Assembly: GCA_025642065.1 (NCBI GenBank)
Contig: JAODUP010000065.1
Location: forward strand, 763,501 to 827,500
Reading direction: 5' to 3'
Length of the DNA stretch: 64,000 nt
Source of the DNA: Paralvinella palmiformis
Lineage: Eukaryota; Annelida; Polychaeta; Terebellida; Alvinellidae
Of this stretch, positions 33,465 to 45,036 are shown in pieces. Numbering within the stretch: position 1 is the first letter of the stretch; each line of letters opens with the position of its first letter. A program made the translations under genes and the position numbers. The notes below the pieces were generated by a model, which made no database searches, was not told where the DNA came from, and saw nothing but the letters and a program-made list of their open reading frames with translations.

Positions 33465-36073
33465 ATGGATCTTGGAAAAGAAACAGATACAGTCATGGGC
33501 TTCAAGAAGTTTGTATCAGCCGATGAACTAGAGGAAGCCAGAAAAAAGAAACAGGAAGAGTGGGAAAAAGTTAGAAAGCCTGATGATCCAGAAGGTATCC
33601 AACTGTTGACTGATAATTGTGTTGAATCATTCTTCTTCAACATTGTGTGTATTGTGTCCAGTCAGCATTGTGTTATTAATTTTTTCATTAAGATTCACTA
33701 ATAACAGGGTTTTTTTTAGTGTCTAGAAATATTGTTGGTCAATTCCAAATTTATCAATTCCATTTTTTATCTACACCTATCACTTCAATCAGCAAACTTC
33801 AATTCCAAATTTATCAATTCCAGTTCCATTTTTTTAAATAAGCAATTCTGGAATTGGACTTGCTCATCAATTCTGGAGTTGAATTGACCCTTTGTCTGTT
33901 GTTGGTTATTGTATGCTGCTGAGTTTTCCATAATTTTATAATACTGTGCTACATATCATTTTGTGCAAAATGTCTTAAAATGTTATATCTTTTACAGAGG
34001 CTCCCGAAGAACCGTATGATCCGCGTTCACTCTTTGACCAACTACAAGAACATAAGTTGAAAAAAGAAGAAGAATTTGCAGAAAAACAAAGATTTAGTAA
34101 GTCTACAAAAAGTGAATAACTTTAATAAAGATGACAGATTTGTGTTCAGAGTTTACAGGAAAGATGCAGTTTTATGCACACATACATACACACATAATGA
34201 TTTGCTTGCTGTGTGTTTTCAGGTAATCAGGTTAAACGTCTTGACGATGAGGAAGCCCAATTTCTGGAATTCGTCAGCCTGAAACAAGAGGAGTTAACCC
34301 GGAAACGGGAAGCTGAAGATACTGAAGTTTTAGAAGAGTACCGAGTATGTTGCTAAGCTCCCTGTTCTACAGTTTATTCTTTATCTGAAATTTTAACAGA
34401 TTCTTTTATTTAAATTGGGCAGTTTCTATTATCAGTAAGTGAAAGTAATTTGAAGTGATGCTAGTTATTTAAATATTTATTTTATTATAGTTAATAGTAT
34501 AACATAATACGTTAATGTCGTTAAAATAACCATTCCTGTGTTAAGTGTGGAACAGTTTTTTATTGATATTCTGAGACAATTTAATATTTATTGTCTGGCA
34601 GGAGTGTTGAATCATGTATAAATGTTGATCTTCCTGTCATCATGAAGCGCTACTGCTATATATGTTTTCACTACAGGTTTGGAGGCATGTTGAAGATGAT
34701 TAGTGATTATAAAAGATTTCTACAAATGGATTAACCAAACTCTGTGGGCTTTACAACATCAATCTGATACTGTATCAATAATTGTGCTGCTGCAGGAACT
34801 GAAATGATGATTTTATTGCCACTAAAGGCATTCACATATATATAGTTATAAATTTGGAACTAGTTAATACAGCAAAACTTTATAATCATATCAGCCATTA
34901 ATAGCTAGGTGGTCTTCATATCAGCAAACCTATCAACGTTCTTTGTATCAGTGCATATCAGCAAAGATAACTAATGCAAAGGAAAATATATGAATTTATG
35001 CAGCCACAGACTTAGCTTTTGGAGCCCTGTATGAAAGGTGTGGTATGATCTTCACCTGCCCACCAAAATATTAACTTGCCTGGATTTCACTTATACTAAA
35101 GTGTACAGCTAATACAAGCTGTATTGAGAATCAGAAATGCTGGCTAAGAGTTTTCCTTCCAGGAAAAGATGACTTCTCTTGTTATCTTTGTATTTTAACT
35201 TGAAGTCTTATATTTAGAATTGACATTTTTAAACCCAAATGTCAATATGCCTTCGTAAGGCCTAAAACATGGTGTATTGAGATAATTTTGGGGGAAATAT
35301 AATAATATTGTTTTTAACATTAATATTGAATATATGAACAAAAAACAAATGAATTAGGTGTGTTTTCGCTGTTGTCTTTCGAAGCCAAACTTAATCCTGA
35401 TAACCGCCATGATTATTTAATCTTGTTTTTCCAGTCAGCTGTATTGAATAAAACTGCATCAGACACTTCACCTGTTCTCAGTAAGTCACAGTCAGTAACC
35501 AAGACTTCAGCATCAGGTTCTAAGTCTACAAAGAAATCTCAACTAGCATTATTAGCTGGTGCTGTGAAAAGAAAAAGGTAACATGAGCTTATTATACTGT
35601 GATTATAATATTTAGAACAGGTAAATGTGTTTTATTTAAACATTACTTTCATTTGTAAGAATAGAGGTTTGTGATACCTTCTTATAAGATGACCGCATAT
35701 ATAAGAAACCAGGGTTGGCAATTTTTTTTACATAGACATTATTAACACCGTTAATTAACATTATGTAAAAAAACGGTTTCTTACACTGAGCTGTAAAAAT
35801 CTCAATTTAAAAAAATGCAGGTGTAAAATGATAACGATATAACAACGTCTGCTACAGCATGACTGTAATACTAAAACAGCAATTGAGTTAAGAAACTAAT
35901 CCCCATTTATGATCACCCAATACCCAGTCTAGTTGATCCTCGCTGATGAATGCATAGTTGCCCTACATCCTCCGTCCCTTGTTAAAAGGTGTGAATCTTA
36001 CTGCAAAATAATTAGACACTGCCAGTGATTGGATAACTACAATAGACCCAAGTTTCATTGTCTCACACACATT

Positions 36074-36104
<31 letters not shown>

Positions 36105-36536
36105 TATATATGTGTGTGGTTTATATATATATATATATGTATGTATGTGTGTGTGATATCTTTTCTCACATTTCAGCACTGAAGCCCAGACATCTGAGCC
36201 TGATAACAAGAGGACTAAAGGAGGTTGGCTTGTTGATATTTAGCCAATTTTCCTGTAATTATCAAACACATACAAGATTATGATAGCTCAGAAAATAGTT
36301 GTTAATCCATGTGTGATCGATTGTCTTTAGATTCAAATGGTACTGAAGACAAAACAGAGATGACAGAGACCGTAGATGAAAGCAGACCAACGACAGCTCA
36401 AGTTATTGGTATATTACCTGGATTAGGTGTATACTATGATAGTGACAGCTCTTCAAGTTCAGAGTCTGATATTGAATTACCACCTGATATATTTCAGGGT
36501 GGAAGGCAGTTATTAGCACACTTTCAAGATGATTAA
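33465..36536 (+). CDS. PSME3IP1: PSME3-interacting protein (FAM192A/NIP30), complete
   Basis: The product binds the nuclear proteasome activator PA28-gamma (PSME3) and affects its association with the 20S proteasome; this function is known from vertebrates. Six coding exons, 33465-33594, 33998-34096, 34223-34344, 35435-35577, 36177-36223 and 36331-36536, join in phase with GT-AG introns to 248 residues (human is about 254). The N-terminal NIP30 domain has 'GFKKFVSADELEEARKKKQ' and 'APEEPYDPRSLFDQLQEHK', then 'RLDDEEAQFLEFVSLKQEE' and 'EVLEEYR'. The middle has 'LALLAGAVKRKR', a likely nuclear localisation segment. The C-terminus has 'VIGILPGLGVYYDSDSSSSS' followed by acidic residues, matching the CK2-type serine/acidic tail that contacts PA28-gamma. 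The ATG follows an acceptor at 33461. AATAAA occurs at 36961. Internal poly-Ser/Asp codons and introns show no damage. Confidence 0.96.
36070..36160. repeat. (TG)n/(TA)n microsatellite in PSME3IP1 intron 4
   Basis: Interrupted TG and TA runs end only about 15 bp before the splice acceptor of exon 5, replacing a normal pyrimidine tract except for 'ttttctcacatttcag'. Confidence 0.9.
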
Positions 36537-36579
36537 TCAGGGGCCTTTTTATTGATTACCATATATACTTATAAAATAA

Positions 36580-36588
36580 GTCTCTCTA

Positions 36589-36622
<34 letters not shown>

Positions 36623-36645
36623 CAGAGAGAGAGAGAGAGAGACTT
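36580..36645. repeat. (TCTC)-(TA)-(GAGA) near-perfect palindrome
   Basis: 'tctctctatctctctc' is followed by a TA run and then 'cagagagagagagagagag'. As RNA it would fold into a long hairpin in the 3' untranslated region of PSME3IP1. Confidence 0.85.
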
Positions 36646-36960
36646 ATTATGTTTGCTTCAAAATTTATTACTTTTTGGTCAATGCACTTACATATTGAAT
36701 TGTGGGTGTTATAGTCTTGCCACTCATATGGACATAAGCAGTCAAAATGGTGATAAATCACTGAATTTTCTTCATGACATATTATTTTGAATTAACTGAT
36801 TTCTGTTTGTTAAATAATAAACTTAGTTCTGTAAGTGCACACATGTTTACACAATGTTCCAATATCTTATCTTAGTGTGTGTCAAAACCAAAATTGTTCA
36901 GTATTGTAAAATTCTTTCTCACAGTTGCTGTCAGTTTAAATTTTTTTAGTTTAATCATGT

Positions 36961-36970
36961 AATAAATAAA
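36961..36970 (+). promoter_or_regulatory. Polyadenylation signal of PSME3IP1
   Basis: Two overlapping AATAAA hexamers ('aataaataaa') lie about 425 bp after the stop codon. This is the first convincing signal on the plus strand after the gene. Confidence 0.6.
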
Positions 36971-37689
36971 TTTTGATTAACTTCGCTGGTTCTTTAGGCA
37001 TATATATTATTATTGATAAACATCATGCAAAGAAAAAGATGGTGCCACTCTTCTTGTGTTACGGGGTGATATAGTTCTAATAACTCCACCAAATATGTAA
37101 TGCGTTATCAACATGGGAATACCTTACCAAATTTCGAAACTGTGATGAACAAGATCAGACAGTTTTTATAGCAATATATCTGTTTTGAGATTTATTCTTT
37201 CTGAACTGCCAACCTTGCCCTGTATAATTTGACAAATCAGTTTTCCATTTTTTTCCTGATATTCATATATGACCTTTTGTGAGAAAATGCAAATTAAGTA
37301 ATATACTTTTAGTGGTTACTCTTCCTATATTCAGTAATTTATTGCTAGTTGTTTTAATTATGGTCAATAAATCCATTGTTTGGGATTTTGGCAGCAGAAA
37401 AACTTGTTTAATAAACATTTCATGTTGGATTTTAAGTGTTCCATATTTGATTGACCATACACTTTATGAATCCCTTATTGTATACTTTACCAGAACAGTT
37501 CACCCTCGGATAATATGATTTAGATGTGTAATGCTTATAAAAAATTACCCAGAATCTCGATAATCACAAACTCTACCCAATATCGTAGATATAAGGAAAT
37601 AAACCTAATTACTGGAGGGTAGCCATACAGCTTCCTCGAATGCTAGATTTATTATGGGAAAGAAAAAGTCGCGTGTCTGACCTCAGATG
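36971..37689. other. No recognisable gene
   Basis: Intergenic sequence between the 3' end of PSME3IP1 and dispersed repeat R1. A plus-strand open frame at 37279-37518 is hydrophobic but has no motif, and I leave it out. Confidence 0.4.
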
Positions 37690-38050
37690 GCATAAGGATC
37701 ATGTGGCCACCTGAATTCTGATCAAGTCCTTTCCTGCCCCCGTGCTTGACCTAACTACTAGCCGAAATTGTTCATTGACATAAATCCGACAGCTCAATGC
37801 TTCTTATTACAAGAGTATAAAATGATTATTTTATAGGTTTCTTTAGCCATTTCAGTAACGTATTGAGGTTGTTTGGTGGAACTGTGCTGTAATATTCGTA
37901 AACACGCTTTTGTTCCGAAAATAAACATTTGGCTGACCCCTGTTTACATTGTTATAACTGGGTACTACAAACAGTTTATGGTAAGTGGCGTCAGATTTCA
38001 AGAGCATTTGGTCTGTGTCTGGCTTCAAAATGGCAGAGCGCACCGACCAC
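37690..38050 (+). repeat. Dispersed repeat R1, copy 1
   Basis: From 'tgttcattgacataaatccg' through 'ttctttagccatttcagtaa' to 'gtctgtgtctggcttcaaaa' this matches the reverse complement of about 47540-47780. This copy has about 85 bp more in the middle. No termini or coding frame are evident, so the element type is unknown. Confidence 0.75.
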
Positions 38051-38686
38051 TAATATTCGATTAATCAACACTTTGAACTTTATTAGTTAATATGTGGTTG
38101 ATTGTGTTAATATTTTGACATTATTTATGATTTGTCTCAGCATATTTGTACTAGTCCTGAAAATTTTAAATGAAGGTGAACTGCCCCCTTTAAGGTTTTC
38201 TGGTGGTGCGGGTGCAGTAAATTATGTACTAAATACATTTAAAGATTTGCTTTTTGTTATTTGGTAAAATGAACTTTCCTCATCTGAGTCACATAATAAA
38301 TTTTAAGGTTTCTTGTATTGAGCACCTTCATCATGGATGTGATTCTATCAATCAATATCAAAGCAAAAGAATTGACTACAGCTGTCGAGTACTCGAAGTA
38401 TCTTATTCCTTATCCAGTTGCCAAATTCTAAAAACAAATCAGAGTAATTTTGCTGAACTTATTCTCAGCTATTAATTTCCAATACCATTTCATCTATTTA
38501 GTCCGAGGGTCAGGTTTTGCGTGCTAATACAATATCTGTGGTAAAAAGGGCTACTTACTGTTTTGGACAAAGCATTTAATCTGTCACATGAAAGCAAATT
38601 GCTGTCAGGTGGGCAAGTAATTCACCAAGAGGGGAGACAGGAAATAATATGAGTTACTTATATAGTGGCTCCTAGGCGATGGCGTC
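38051..38686. other. No recognisable gene
   Basis: AT-rich; contains only chance frames. Confidence 0.4.
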
Positions 38687-38834
38687 GGAGCGCCTCCATG
38701 GTCTAACTGATAGTGCATTGGCTCACAGATCACTACCATCCGAGTTCGAATCTCGGCATGGACATATCTGAAGGGTGTTTCATCTTTGACTTCGCTTCAT
38801 TACCTTTTTTTGGAGATTTTTCGGCCCATTTAGT
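38687..38834 (+). mobile_element. SINE family 1, 3'-truncated copy
   Basis: It has 'gagcgcctccatggtctaac', box B 'gagttcgaatctcgg', 'catatctgaagggtgtttca' and 'tcggcccatttagtgg', then the match stops before the tail. Confidence 0.88.
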
Positions 38835-39040
38835 GGTATTGGTTGTCATTCCAGAGTGTAAGAGTGCCAATTGGTTGGAGTACTTGGAATATGTGAATTA
38901 CTTTGCTTATGAGCGATGAAGGAATATAAGAATGCACCATTTTGTTCGTGAGGATATTATAGTTTCCATTAAATCTCTTTCTATTCATCGGATATGTGTA
39001 CATGACATAATCAGATTGTCATTTTGATGGTATCGGAAAG

Positions 39041-39675
39041 TTGTGTTTCGTAAGGCCAACACTATTAATGACCGTGTTTCTGTTACCGCTCCTGTGTTAT
39101 ATGTCCAGATGTCGAGCCCTGAGATCACACGTGTCTAACGACGAGATCCTTAATAAACCAAATCGGTCCTTGGATAAGAGGCTGAATCAATTTAAAAAGG
39201 ACGTGATCAAGGAGATCAAATCTCAATATGAGAAAATCAGAAAACAGCTCCAAGCAAAAGTTACAGAACTTGAAGTTTCAAACAGTAAGCTCACAGATGA
39301 TGTCAATGATCTTCGCGAAGAACTAAAGGAAGTAAAACCCTATTCTGTTTAGTCCGTGGAGTACAGCAGGAGGGGAAAACATCGGTATATTTGGTCTGGA
39401 ACAAGAGAATCCCAATAACTGTGGCGAGGTGGTGCCAGATTCATCGAGACACAACGCCCAAAGAAGCTCTCTCCTGGAGAGCATATCGCTGCCCACAGGT
39501 TAGGTGTAGAAACAGTCCAAGACCAATCCTGGTCCGCTTTGTTACAACTGAATTAAAGACGGGGGCGCTTGGTAGACGAAAGATCCCGAAAGACAGTGCA
39601 TGCATGGTGTATCATTCGCCGAGGACCCGTGTAAAGAACTCTATAAGACATTGGATCGCTTGAAGCAGCATTAAA
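39041..39675 (+). mobile_element. LINE ORF1 protein fragment (coiled coil + RRM-like)
   Basis: 39041-39352 encodes a coiled coil ('LNQFKKDVIKEIKSQYEKIR', then 'LEVSNSKLTDDVNDLREELK'). The next frames read 'VEYSRRGKNIGIFGLEQEN' and 'SPRPILVRFVTTELKTGAL' plus 'GRRKIPKDS'. The order coiled coil, EYSRRxNxxIFG, then PRPILVRF is that of L1-type ORF1 RNA-binding proteins found in many invertebrate LINEs. Stops and frame shifts break it and no matching ORF2 follows directly. The first ORF also shows a hydrophobic start, which I regard as chance. Confidence 0.75.
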
Positions 39676-41395
39676 ATATAAAACAAACATGGTCATGAAA
39701 CTGCAAATTATGTGTGAAACATAGAGCAGGAAAAAGATTTGATGTCAGATGGGCGGAGCCTCTGGTTGAAGCACTAAGCAGAAACAAAGATCGAGGTTAA
39801 TTCCTTATTAGATTCATCTCCTATATAATATTGACTAGTTTCATGCAATTTCTATTACTTTATGGACCACTAATCTGACATGTTGGAAGGTACAGAAGTA
39901 TTGTGAATTCTAATAATTGCACAGTGTTTTTACCATCACCAGTATATATGGCCATGATATTCAGGCCAATTTGAATTAATACTACAACTCAAACTTAATT
40001 GACACCGCCATGACAGCATATGGACGTTCGAATATTGTAACATAATTTAGGGAATATCACATATATTACGTGACACAACTCCAGAAAATTGTATTTTTTA
40101 ACTTTTTGCCATACTCTTGTACTTTGCTGGTTGTAAGTTGGCATACATTGGCTCATTTGAATTATTTTCATTCAATGTATATCACATGCCTGAATACACA
40201 GTTATCAGTAGTCTGGCCTAATAGTTGTGTACACCAGTCTAGATTAATTGTACAGTTGGGTGACGATGCATATAAACACTGAACCAACTCGGAAACGTTT
40301 CTTTCTCTTTTGTTTACTTTGTATTCATCCATGCAGGCACTTGCATCAGAGAGTGTATTACATACGAGTAGCTGCATGTGTTATTGTATTGATTTTGCTT
40401 CGCTTGTTTTCATTCACTTTATGTACTCGACCGATTGAAAAACCCGAGCCTGGACCTGAAAATTGTTTTACTCGATAACAGCTGTATCCTTCTGGTGACA
40501 ATACTCGTCGTGCAGACGATTCAATGATTTGTTCAAGAATGGACCCAAGCTATTATGAAATTGACCAATTAACATCCTTACACATACACATAGCGCTATA
40601 CATAAAAAACATTCTTGTAAGGTTAGACAGAGTTTGTCAAGCACTATGGTTTAGTCATTGCGACTAGTTTTAATTAAAAAATGAGGATTGTACGGGCGTA
40701 GTTGAAAAACCAATCGGGTTTTCTAATACTTTGACCACTATTTTATTTTATTTGTCGGCATACCAGATATGCATCCTACACATAACAAATGCCCAAATCT
40801 CGCAACATGGCATTAATCATCTGACTTTTCCTTCACTGGCATCACCTCATTCAACTGTGCGCAAAGTCATGTGACACCACACGAGACTTTCCACGAGAGT
40901 TTTGCCAGCATTTTCTTTAAATATGAACTACAACAATTAAGACCTATTGAAATATATCTGGAAGTTTGTAGTTATTGAAAATGGAAGATTGCGTTTGAAA
41001 ATAGACATTTAATTTGAAGTTTGGACAGAAATCAGGGACGAAACTTAGCGTTTGTCTTCATCGGCAGAGATAGAAAACGAAACTGAAACTATACGGCACG
41101 TTTCAACAACAATGGATTACCCGATTGAAAAGAGTAATCACTGTGTTGTAATGGTAACTGCATCTGGCTTCTATGATGTGAATGTGCACTTAGCCACCAC
41201 ACTACACAAGACAAAGCCGAAAACACACACCAACGACGTCATTCTTCGCTGTGAAACTGCAGTCCTCCGCCATCACAAAGTTTTTCATCTCACCAGGCAA
41301 CTAGCAAGGTTTTCTCCACCGAACATATGCAATATATTGTAAATTCAAAATTTATTTAGAATTAGTCCCCGTGGTAAAGCAATAAATTACAGACC
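39676..41395. other. No recognisable gene
   Basis: Several unsupported open frames occur here (for example 41052-41342 plus, and 40377-40168 minus). No domain, splice-consistent exon chain or element terminus was found. Confidence 0.4.
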
Positions 41396-41399
41396 ATAT

Positions 41400-41555
41400 A
41401 GTGTCTCCCTCATTTAAGGTAGCTAAGCCACGTAAAATAACTGGTTGCCTGATAAACTCCTCCTACTATAGTGCCACAGACAGGATTTGAACCTCCGACA
41501 TCCTGACCATGAGTAAGAAAGTCCTATGCTCTTACCCGCTTGGCCATAGAGTAGT
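41400..41555 (-). mobile_element. tRNA-like SINE head with a class II variable arm
   Basis: On the minus strand 'ctatggccaagcgggtaaga' gives a box A-like 'tggccaagcgg'. 'ggaggttcaaatcctgtctg' gives box B. A long segment between them resembles the variable arm of leucine or serine tRNAs. The 5' and 3' ends do not pair as an acceptor stem, so it is not a tRNA gene. About 130 bp of unique body follows. It differs from SINE families 1 and 2. Confidence 0.6.
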
Positions 41556-42662
41556 TACAAACATTTAATTTCCAGTATTCCTAAGGTTTGTTGTCAGGGT
41601 GTGTTCGAATTTAATTTTTATGGAAATTTAAGTAGATTTTACTAGCTTCAGTGCTTTAATTCCTACTCCCATTGATGGCTTGTTAGTTATGACATCTTTC
41701 CACCAACAGCTGAAATGTATGCTGATAGACCATTATCCCCAAAAGTGGTGCACACTATTTGTCTGCAATGTTAATGGCGGAATCTACCGTACACAATCTT
41801 CTATCGGTGCTAGCCTGATTATGGCAATATTTCCTATGGCGATTTTAAGTAGATCTTCTCAAAGTTTGAACTATTTATGTTGTTTCTTGAAAAGTGAGGT
41901 GTCATAATTAGTTTAAATTTACAAGATTTCTAGGCTTGAAGGCTGATTTATTGTAGAAATAACTGAAATAATTTTGAAGTGGAACTCAACTGTTACCATC
42001 TTGGATTAGGCTGATAGCGACACGTCTATTGTTTACTTTTCGCTGACGATTCACGATCAAATTATGAAACTATTGGAGAGATTGTGAAATACCAACTAAA
42101 GGAAGATTATGTTATAGAAAACGTTGTCGTGGGCCAGATGATCATAGAGGAATATAATTGTCAAACTGAATATCAGCGTTGATGTCTAAATAAAACCAGA
42201 GTAATCCAGAATGTGTCGTGGGGTGTTTCAGAAACTAGAACTTTGTGTAAATATTTTTCAACCGACCCTATGTTTTCAGTGAATGTTTTTTGTCCCAAAC
42301 AATCCGACCCTAATTTTTGGAAGGGAAATTTCCCATAAAACAAGTATTCAAAATACAATGGCCTAAAGATGATTTAGTATAAATATGGTGCTCTGTATTT
42401 TTCTTAAAATAAATGATATCATTTGTTTGTGTTATGCTTCCTTAATGAAGATAACATGTATTAACACTATTTATAACACTGCAAGTAATGATTGGCCAAC
42501 AACTTAAACTCTTGTTTTCACATTTACTTCAATCAACACTGCATATGTCATATAAATCAGATGGCTTCATGTTACCATTTATAGTCAGATAGAACTTTTT
42601 CCTCAATATTAGTTGAAGAACACTAACCAAAATAAAAAACATTAAATCCTAAATTTCTCCAG
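41556..42662. other. No recognisable gene
   Basis: Downstream of NDUFB9. Only short frames without motifs were seen. Confidence 0.4.
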
Positions 42663-42668
42663 TTTATT
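42663..42668 (-). promoter_or_regulatory. Polyadenylation signal of NDUFB9
   Basis: 'tttatt' on the plus strand is AATAAA on the minus strand, 30 bp after the NDUFB9 stop codon (42700-42698). Confidence 0.7.
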
Positions 42669-42697
42669 AATCAATCTTATAACCATATTGTTATTTT

Positions 42698-44979
42698 CTA
42701 GTGAGCTTCGGGTTCAGCTTTTCCATATTTCTTCTCCCAGTTTTCGATAAATTCTAACTTGCGCTGTTCACGTCTTTTGAAGTATTCCGGATACTGAGCT
42801 CGCTCAATGGGGTGCCACATGTCTAAACACTGTAAGGACATAGATGACACAACATAAAAAATAAAAAATTTAAATAAATTTATCCTTTTCAATCAACACC
42901 TGACAAAAACATGGTCTATACCTGGTATTTTATAAACCACACCTATTTAAGGACTGACAATGATCCACAAGAGAAAATTATAGATATATGGAAAAGGACC
43001 ATCTTCGGAATTGGTTTATATGCATATTGATTGGAGATTTCAAATATAGTTGATAGTCTTACCCAGTCTGGGGGAGTAACTTCTCTGCCATAGGCCACGC
43101 CACCTGGTGAATTGGTAACTGCAAAATACAACCAGTAATAATAATAACAAACTTCCATAGCAACAATATCCGCGAAAAAATCTAGTTCAGTAGTGTACAG
43201 GATGAGAGTTTGATACGCAATGATACCGAATTTGAAATTGATGCGAGATTGAACAGGGAGCCAATGAAGTGACTTCACAAGTGGCACAGAATGAGAAAAT
43301 CAAGGAGACTGTGTGACAACCCTAGCTAAGCAGTTCTGAACACAATGAAATTTGCAATATCCTTAGATGTGCTGTTGTAAAGAAGTGAGTTGCACTACCC
43401 AAGCCTACAGTTAATGAGTGCAATAGTTTTGGCCATTGAGAGAGAAATATAGAGATGAATATGGTGAAGGTCATGAATATGGTAGAAGCAGCTGCGACAT
43501 GTCGGAGAAATATGTTTTCTGAAATTAAAATCACTACCAAATGTAACACAAAGAGTGTGACAGTGTGCTGCTATGATTAATGATGGTCGATATGGAAGAA
43601 ATGAGTAAGTTTGCTGCATTGTCTGGATGTACCTATAAAAATGAAATATGTTTTGTCAGTATTGAGGCTAAGTCTATTGTTCGTCATCCATTCAGAGATA
43701 GCCCTGAGACAGTCACCTAGCTGTGTAAATGAAAGATCTGTGTCTGCTGTAGATAAAGATATGTATATCATCTGCATATAAACAATGGTCTAATTTATGG
43801 CTGTGAATAAGATATACAAAGTAAACATTAACGGTGCAAGAACAGTCTTGGGGAATACCGCAAAACATTCCAATTCTGTTTTTACCAACTCTTTTACCTA
43901 TTACTTTTCACCATGAGTAGGTATTCCAAATACCAGAATTGCTTATTTAAAAAAAAGGGAATTGATAAATTTGATGCGGAACTGACAAAATGGATTTGAC
44001 CCCATGTCTATTCCCAGCCAAAGCACTTTTCAGGACTGACATATTCACTCACAATATTATCCCGTTTTCAGTCTTGAACAATATACTAGCTCCCAGACTA
44101 AATTTTAGTTCAGGGTATCATCACTGGGTAACAGAAACACAGTAATATTATCATATGCTTCTAGTAAGTGGCGTTCATATGAGCATCATACATTTTGCTG
44201 ACTGGTGTTAAAGGCTTATGGATATATATTTAGAAATATTAAATATCAAAGGTATTTAGTAAACAAAACGCCAAACCTTTGAAAATGGTACACATTTTGC
44301 TTAGATTTCAGAAATAACAATATTTTTAAGGTACCTAATAATTCAAAGGCATAAGCACATTAAACATACCAATTAATATCAGGTAAATAATTAAGGGGAA
44401 AGCATTGATAATTGATGTTTTACAGCAACTTTTGTGCACATGGTAGGCTAAATGGATTGAGCAACCTCCAACGGTAATGAAGTGAAGAAACACCCTTCAG
44501 ATATGGCCACGTCAAGATTCGAACTCAGTTGGTAGTGATCTGTCGTCCAACGTGCTACCAATTAGACCACAGAGGTGCCCAAGAAATTACTGATAAAAAC
44601 CGGCGCATCAGTTTAGATCCATCAAGCCATCATCTATATCTGTTATCAGTGGATTGATGATCTGAGAGAGTGAGAGTCACATGCTGCATACAAAAGTTGT
44701 TTTTGCAGATCGCATTTAATATGAAAACTATAATTTTTGACAGATGCTGGTTATATTGTACATAGATCATAAATATCCGCCCACTTCAGTGCGTGCAGTG
44801 ATTCAAATAGCAAAACAATTTCTAATGATCTAGTAAAAGCTATTAGATAACATGAAAGTTAGATCAACTAAAACTATCTTTATCCCGAATGTTTATAACT
44901 AGACAATGTTGGTTTTAGTGTTCTTATAAGAAATTAAAAATATCAGTGTAATATATTTATCAAAAAACAATATTTAGTA

Positions 44980-45036
<57 letters not shown>

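Noticed and set aside
35712..37215. Possible hAT element between 'cagggttggca' and 'ctgccaaccttgccctg'
   Set aside because: The ends match poorly, and the span contains conserved PSME3IP1 exons 5 and 6.
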